Program-made: the position numbers and the translations under genes | Notes under the pieces: generated by a model | The model's database searches: none | What the model saw: only the letters and a program-made list of their open reading frames with translations | What the model was told of the DNA's origin: nothing | DNA from: Nansenia antarctica | Lineage: Eukaryota; Chordata; Actinopteri; Argentiniformes; Microstomatidae | DNA length: 64,000 nt | Assembly: GCA_963989245.1 (NCBI GenBank) | Contig: OZ022340.1 | Span: 33,848,710-33,912,709, forward strand | Direction of reading: 5' to 3' | In this document: positions 60,328 through 64,000 of the stretch, piece after piece | Position numbering within the stretch: position 1 is the first letter of the stretch | Layout of the letters: the number at the start of each line of letters is the position of its first letter

Positions 60328-61608
60328 TCACTCCATGTCCTCATCCCAATGTTGTGCCGACATATTCGCGCACACACCTCTGCATTCTGAACAGGCTACA
60401 GAGCAATCAAGTCCTTGACGACGGCATTTGCAGCGCATAGTGCCACAACCTGACTTGCAATTACAGCGCACAAGCTCCAACAAGTATTGAGGAGCAGGGT
60501 CCTGGTCAGAATGGATGGGAATGAGGCATGAGTCTTGGATCCTCCAGCCCCATTCCTCTGGTGGTAGCGAGTTTCCCATCCATTCCTGAACCTGATGGTA
60601 CACTCTGAAGCTGTGAAGCATGGCAGACGACGATGTTGGCGGCAAGTTGCGAGGGTGGATAGCCGTTTTGCTGTCAGTCACTTTAGTATAAAAACTTTTC
60701 AGCCTGAGGTCATTGAGAGAATCCATTTCTGCTCCTTTGTAGATTAGTATCATTGCCCTTTCCCCTGCAGCAGCAATGTCATCCTTGGTAGCAGATTGTT
60801 TCTGAAAAATGCTGGCCTGTACTCTGAATGAGTCGCTTTCTCTAACCAGACCCAGAGATACCCCTTTCCCAACCCCAAAGAGTCTGGATGTTGTATCACA
60901 GCCAAGCATGGCATGCGCGAATAAGATGTTGTTGCTAACGTCTTCACCCAACACATCTCTTGCTTGCCCAATGTTCAAAAACCTGTAACTTGATGAAGAC
61001 GACTTCTTGGGCTCAGACATGAAGTACAGTTCTCCTTGCTGATAATGGTGTAACAGAAGAATGAGGAGGTCGGTGTCGTCTCCAACAAGGACAGTTCGAT
61101 GTTTCAATGCTGCTGTCACTGCAGTTTGAACTATGAGCACATCGGCGTCTCCCTGAGCATTGTGAATGTCAAACCCTGCAAGTGTTAGTCCCTCCCCCAA
61201 CAGGTTTATGAAACGTTGTTTGTTCTCATTGTTTGACAGAAATTCCTGTTTTTTCAACCTCAGTGACATGGTTGACGGGAATGAAACCTTCCGGCCAGTG
61301 TTTGTGTTCCTCCTTTTATGGGCACCATCCTTTGTAGATGGCTGGTTGCTGTACCCATCAAACACAATCACCACTGATTGCCCATAATGTTTTCGAACAT
61401 AACCTATGTACGTTTCCACTATTGCTCCATATGTTTTTCCTATCTCCCAGGGTAGTCGGTGGAGGAGGGCCCCTCCATCTAAAACGTACAGAATGTCTCT
61501 TTCTGGCACATCATCATGAGGGACTGCGTTCCATATTGCTTTTGCAATTTGGGGTTTGTTCGCTGGGAGAAACACTGTTTTCGTTTCGAAGAGCTCAAGA
61601 GAGTTCAT
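60328..61608 (-). CDS. XPG/FEN-like nuclease with CXC zinc motif (ORF2 of the element), 426 residues
   Basis: The N-terminal two thirds look like an XPG/FEN1 PIN-type nuclease. Acidic residues lie at D44 (YVLDGGALLHRL), D84 (VIVFDGY), D154 and D156 (QGDADVLIV), D177/D178/D180 (LVGDDTDLLILL) and D238 (AMLGCDTTSRLFGVGKG). The last motif sits where the helix-hairpin region follows in FEN enzymes. The C-terminus has nine Cys (382, 384, 388, 393, 395, 402, 406, 409, 413) in the spacing of a tesmin/TSO1-like CXC domain, a DNA-binding zinc cluster. The ATG at 61608 falls inside ORF1, so it may be read by frameshift and not by its own start. All key acidic residues are present, suggesting recent activity or constraint. 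Activity is inferred. Confidence 0.75.
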   Translation of the reverse strand: MNSLELFETKTVFLPANKPQIAKAIWNAVPHDDVPERDILYVLDGGALLHRLPWEIGKTYGAIVETYIGYVRKHYGQSVVIVFDGYSNQPSTKDGAHKRRNTNTGRKVSFPSTMSLRLKKQEFLSNNENKQRFINLLGEGLTLAGFDIHNAQGDADVLIVQTAVTAALKHRTVLVGDDTDLLILLLHHYQQGELYFMSEPKKSSSSSYRFLNIGQARDVLGEDVSNNILFAHAMLGCDTTSRLFGVGKGVSLGLVRESDSFRVQASIFQKQSATKDDIAAAGERAMILIYKGAEMDSLNDLRLKSFYTKVTDSKTAIHPRNLPPTSSSAMLHSFRVYHQVQEWMGNSLPPEEWGWRIQDSCLIPIHSDQDPAPQYLLELVRCNCKSGCGTMRCKCRRQGLDCSVACSECRGVCANMSAQHWDEDME

Positions 61609-63100
61609 ACTTGAAGGCTTCAGCTAACTTGTCTGCCTGTGTCCCAGCAATCACTAGTCTCTGAAACAAGAGCTGCGAATCAATATGGACAACTTCTTCT
61701 TTGTTCAGTTTGACTGTGGATTTGGAATCCATGGTGACTGCATGTGCTTTCCTCTTGAAGGTATATTCTGTCACCTTTTTCCCTACCATGTCCTTTAAGA
61801 CCTTTCTACCAACTTCTTTTGAATGGTCCACATTCACCGCATTATGGGCTGTCACACCAGTGATTAGGTGCTGAAGGTGTTCATACCCGGCAAACGGATT
61901 TTGTGACTCCAACAATTGAAGTATTTTGATAGTGTCAGCGTTGTCTCGTGCCTGTCTTGATGCAGAAAGGTCCTTGTGCTGTTCACTAGTTTCATAGTTT
62001 ACCCCTGTCACTTCTTTCATGGCATTGTTGATTTCAGATGTTGCAGGGTTGGAAAGAACCCACACCAAACGTTGTGTTTCAGACATACCCCTTCCCCGTG
62101 TCAGTCCTCCGGTTGATTTCATACTTCGCATGAGGGCTTGTTCTATTACAAGGTCGGGGGATAGTCCGGCCCAGTATTCATTTGATCTACGAACTTGCAG
62201 ACCATCTTCCTGAAATCGTTTGTAAACTTGGGGATGTGTGTCTTCTAGTTGGCGCATTTTCTGGAGGTATATGGTCAATGATTTTACATACAAGTTATGT
62301 CCGGAGGCAGCCATGAATGGCATCATGTCTGTCAGGGTATCAAGGTGCTGATCCCAATTTCCAGTTCTCTCCGATCCAATGAATGCACGGACTAGGTCGA
62401 TCATCTCCATGTACTGTAGCCAGAGTGCTGCTGTCCGGTCATCTACCATGGTTCTCTTCTCTGCCTCCAAACGCTGAGCTATGATCTGGAGTAGTGCACT
62501 TGCATTTGTCCTGGTTGCAGTGGCAGCCATAACACTGTCATACAGATCTGAGGCTTCTGCTAGTTCTTCTGGTACTTTGGCATGGTCTGTGGATTCTCCA
62601 TCTGGCTGATCAGAAACTGTTTCCTCACTGTCATCACCAACAGTACCATCTTGAGTCAACTCTGACACATCCTCTGAGTCCACAGCATAGTTTGCTTTGA
62701 TTGGGACAGGCAGTTTGACATGAAAAGTTTTCGCTGCCAGTAGGGTGTTCAGTGCTCCATCAACCAGGAAATGACCTCGTATGGCCCTGGCAACTGCTTT
62801 TCCTTCGAGCATTTTGGGCACCGTATTTGGTGTGTACACTAATTCAAGGATTTCTTCCAAGCCAGAGCCTGACATCAAATGGCCAACTGCGCCAAGGAAA
62901 CTCATGAGCACATGGAACCCACCAAGTCGGAGAACGATAGATTTCAATGGACTGCCAGGTGCTTCACTTTCAATAATTGTCATCGCTTTCCACCATAGTG
63001 GTTGATCAAAGGTTAGAATTGGAGTGACCTGGTAGCGAGCTGCGTGATCATGAACGAACTGCAGAGTGGAATGAATGCAAGTCAGATCTCCTGGATCCAT
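61595..63100 (-). CDS. ORF1 of the Academ-like element, 501 residues, unknown fold
   Basis: I do not recognise a named domain. Visible features: TPILTFDQPLWWKAM (residues 26-40), VLRLGGFHVLMSFLGAVGHL (about 56-75), an acidic linker (about 135-170), and Arg-rich GLTRGRGMSETQRLVWVLSN in the C-terminal half. Proteins of this type are common, mostly uncharacterised, in fish and invertebrate genomes and behave as repeats. It could be the C-terminal part of an Academ-type transposase whose N-terminus is deleted or encoded upstream, since only about 0.7 kb separates it from the right inverted repeat. It ends in AFKYELS-stop and overlaps the next ORF by 14 bases in another frame. Confidence 0.7.
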   Translation of the reverse strand: MDPGDLTCIHSTLQFVHDHAARYQVTPILTFDQPLWWKAMTIIESEAPGSPLKSIVLRLGGFHVLMSFLGAVGHLMSGSGLEEILELVYTPNTVPKMLEGKAVARAIRGHFLVDGALNTLLAAKTFHVKLPVPIKANYAVDSEDVSELTQDGTVGDDSEETVSDQPDGESTDHAKVPEELAEASDLYDSVMAATATRTNASALLQIIAQRLEAEKRTMVDDRTAALWLQYMEMIDLVRAFIGSERTGNWDQHLDTLTDMMPFMAASGHNLYVKSLTIYLQKMRQLEDTHPQVYKRFQEDGLQVRRSNEYWAGLSPDLVIEQALMRSMKSTGGLTRGRGMSETQRLVWVLSNPATSEINNAMKEVTGVNYETSEQHKDLSASRQARDNADTIKILQLLESQNPFAGYEHLQHLITGVTAHNAVNVDHSKEVGRKVLKDMVGKKVTEYTFKRKAHAVTMDSKSTVKLNKEEVVHIDSQLLFQRLVIAGTQADKLAEAFKYELS

Positions 63101-63945
63101 GTCAACACATGATGACGTGACACATGATGAGGAACATTTGTGATGAAAGCCAGTCTAGCGCTAAACCAGTCGCAGAAAATGAGAGTGAAACTTATTGTGT
63201 CAACAATATTTGGTTTCGTTTTTTTTCTCATAACACGCAACTTTAAGTTTTAAAATGTATTTTCATAAATATGTAGTAATGTGTTTTTAGCATGTTGATG
63301 TTCTCTCAGTATGTTGGGATCTTATAAAAATGCAGTTAGACGTTCGTAGCGATGTAACACTGTTAGCAGCGTTTGTTGTGGTTTCATCAGTGACTTTTCT
63401 CCCATTCTGTGTTTGAGGTGCACCAACATTCAAATACTCGTGTCGTCTTCAATTTCTGTCCGATTTCAATGTGTGACACATCATTTGAAAGCTTACAATC
63501 TGTATTTTCAGAATATGTAAAAAACTGAAAGTGTATGTTGGCAACTGATTGATGAAAACATTGTCTGGCGTCACATTTGGCAAATAAGTGGGTGTTGGGG
63601 TAGTTGTACCCCTAATACAGGTATAAGACTTAAGAATATCCTCTGAAAAAGTGTTTTATTGGAAAGATTGACCCCCAAAACATAGGAAAAGACACCAAAT
63701 ATGTTGGATAGGTATACATAGGCCCTCCAATATTAACACCATTTTACCCAGATGGCGTCACTCTAAAACATTGTTTAACCTCTTTTGACCTTGAAAAAAG
63801 TATGATCCAATAAATTAATTAATTAAGACTTTTAGTATATGATGCAGGAGGGTATTAGGAACAATAAAAACTATGAAACATTACTATTGCAATTTCTCCT
63901 GGGTTGGGCCTTTTTTTGAGTTAGATTGACTGGACTACAATAGCC

Positions 63946-64000
63946 TGTGAGTCCTGTTCTGTTCCTGTCTGAAAGAGAGGCAAGTTCAGCGAGGGCATAC
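63946..64000. other. Window end, unassigned
   Basis: No feature visible. Confidence 0.3.

Larger units (their letters stand above)
59357..63945 (-). mobile_element. Academ-like DNA transposon (tentative), about 4.6 kb
   Basis: The left 59357-59492 and right 63793-63945 are imperfect inverted repeats. Both contain gtccagtcaatct, gaaattgcaatagtaat and (t)aaaagtctta, plus attggatca in outward order. The interior carries two overlapping ORFs on the minus strand. Fragments of the same sequence lie at 4035-4152 and 12875-13106, so it is a repeated, mobile family. The XPG-like nuclease plus Cys-rich domain recalls Academ transposons. No clean target duplication was found, and no helicase is present. 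Confidence 0.6.

Overview
This window is vertebrate nuclear DNA, almost certainly from a teleost fish. It has two spliced, vertebrate-like genes with very large introns. The rest is dominated by fish-type transposable elements (hAT, Tc1/mariner, piggyBac-like, BEL/Pao, several LINE clades, tRNA-derived SINEs) and by long CA, GA and minisatellite arrays. There are no bacterial features, CRISPR arrays or operons. The species cannot be fixed from the sequence alone.

The first gene is notum, the secreted Wnt-inactivating palmitoleoyl-protein carboxylesterase. It lies on the minus strand from 45917 (start codon) to 3348 (stop codon). I could place eleven coding exons with consistent splice phases; they sum to 1548 nt, or 515 residues plus stop. 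The second gene is the 5' end of aspscr1 (TUG/UBXD9) on the plus strand. Its first three coding exons are at 47543-47629, 54294-54349 and 56828-56942, and the rest lies beyond the window. The two genes are head to head with about 1.6 kb between their start codons. They are also neighbours in mammals, which supports orthology.

Layout: 1-3347 is the notum 3' flank with a 32-bp minisatellite and a MITE. 3348-17470 holds notum exons 4-11; introns here contain a split R2/NeSL-type LINE, a hAT element, Tc1 copies, L2-like LINE pieces and CA tracts that abut splice sites. 17471-41862 is the 24-kb intron 3. It contains GA and CA arrays, a hAT MITE, a piggyBac-like MITE, a Tc1 element interrupted by another element, and a hAT element into which an apparently intact BEL/Pao retrotransposon has inserted. 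It also has a jockey-like LINE interrupted by a non-autonomous hAT. 41863-45917 holds exons 1-3. 47630-54293 is aspscr1 intron 1, with a 2.9-kb minisatellite split by a composite hAT. 54350-56827 is intron 2, with nested hAT elements. From 56943 onward is intron 3, with another hAT MITE, a Tc1 relic and a 4.6-kb element.

That last element (about 59357-63945) has long imperfect inverted repeats. Its two overlapping minus-strand ORFs encode a protein of unknown fold followed by an XPG/FEN-like nuclease domain and a nine-cysteine CXC motif. It looks like an Academ-type DNA transposon or a related, poorly described family. Two decayed fragments of the same family lie inside notum introns. This element, its possible +1 frameshift, and the UG/AC repeats flanking notum exons are the items most worth checking.
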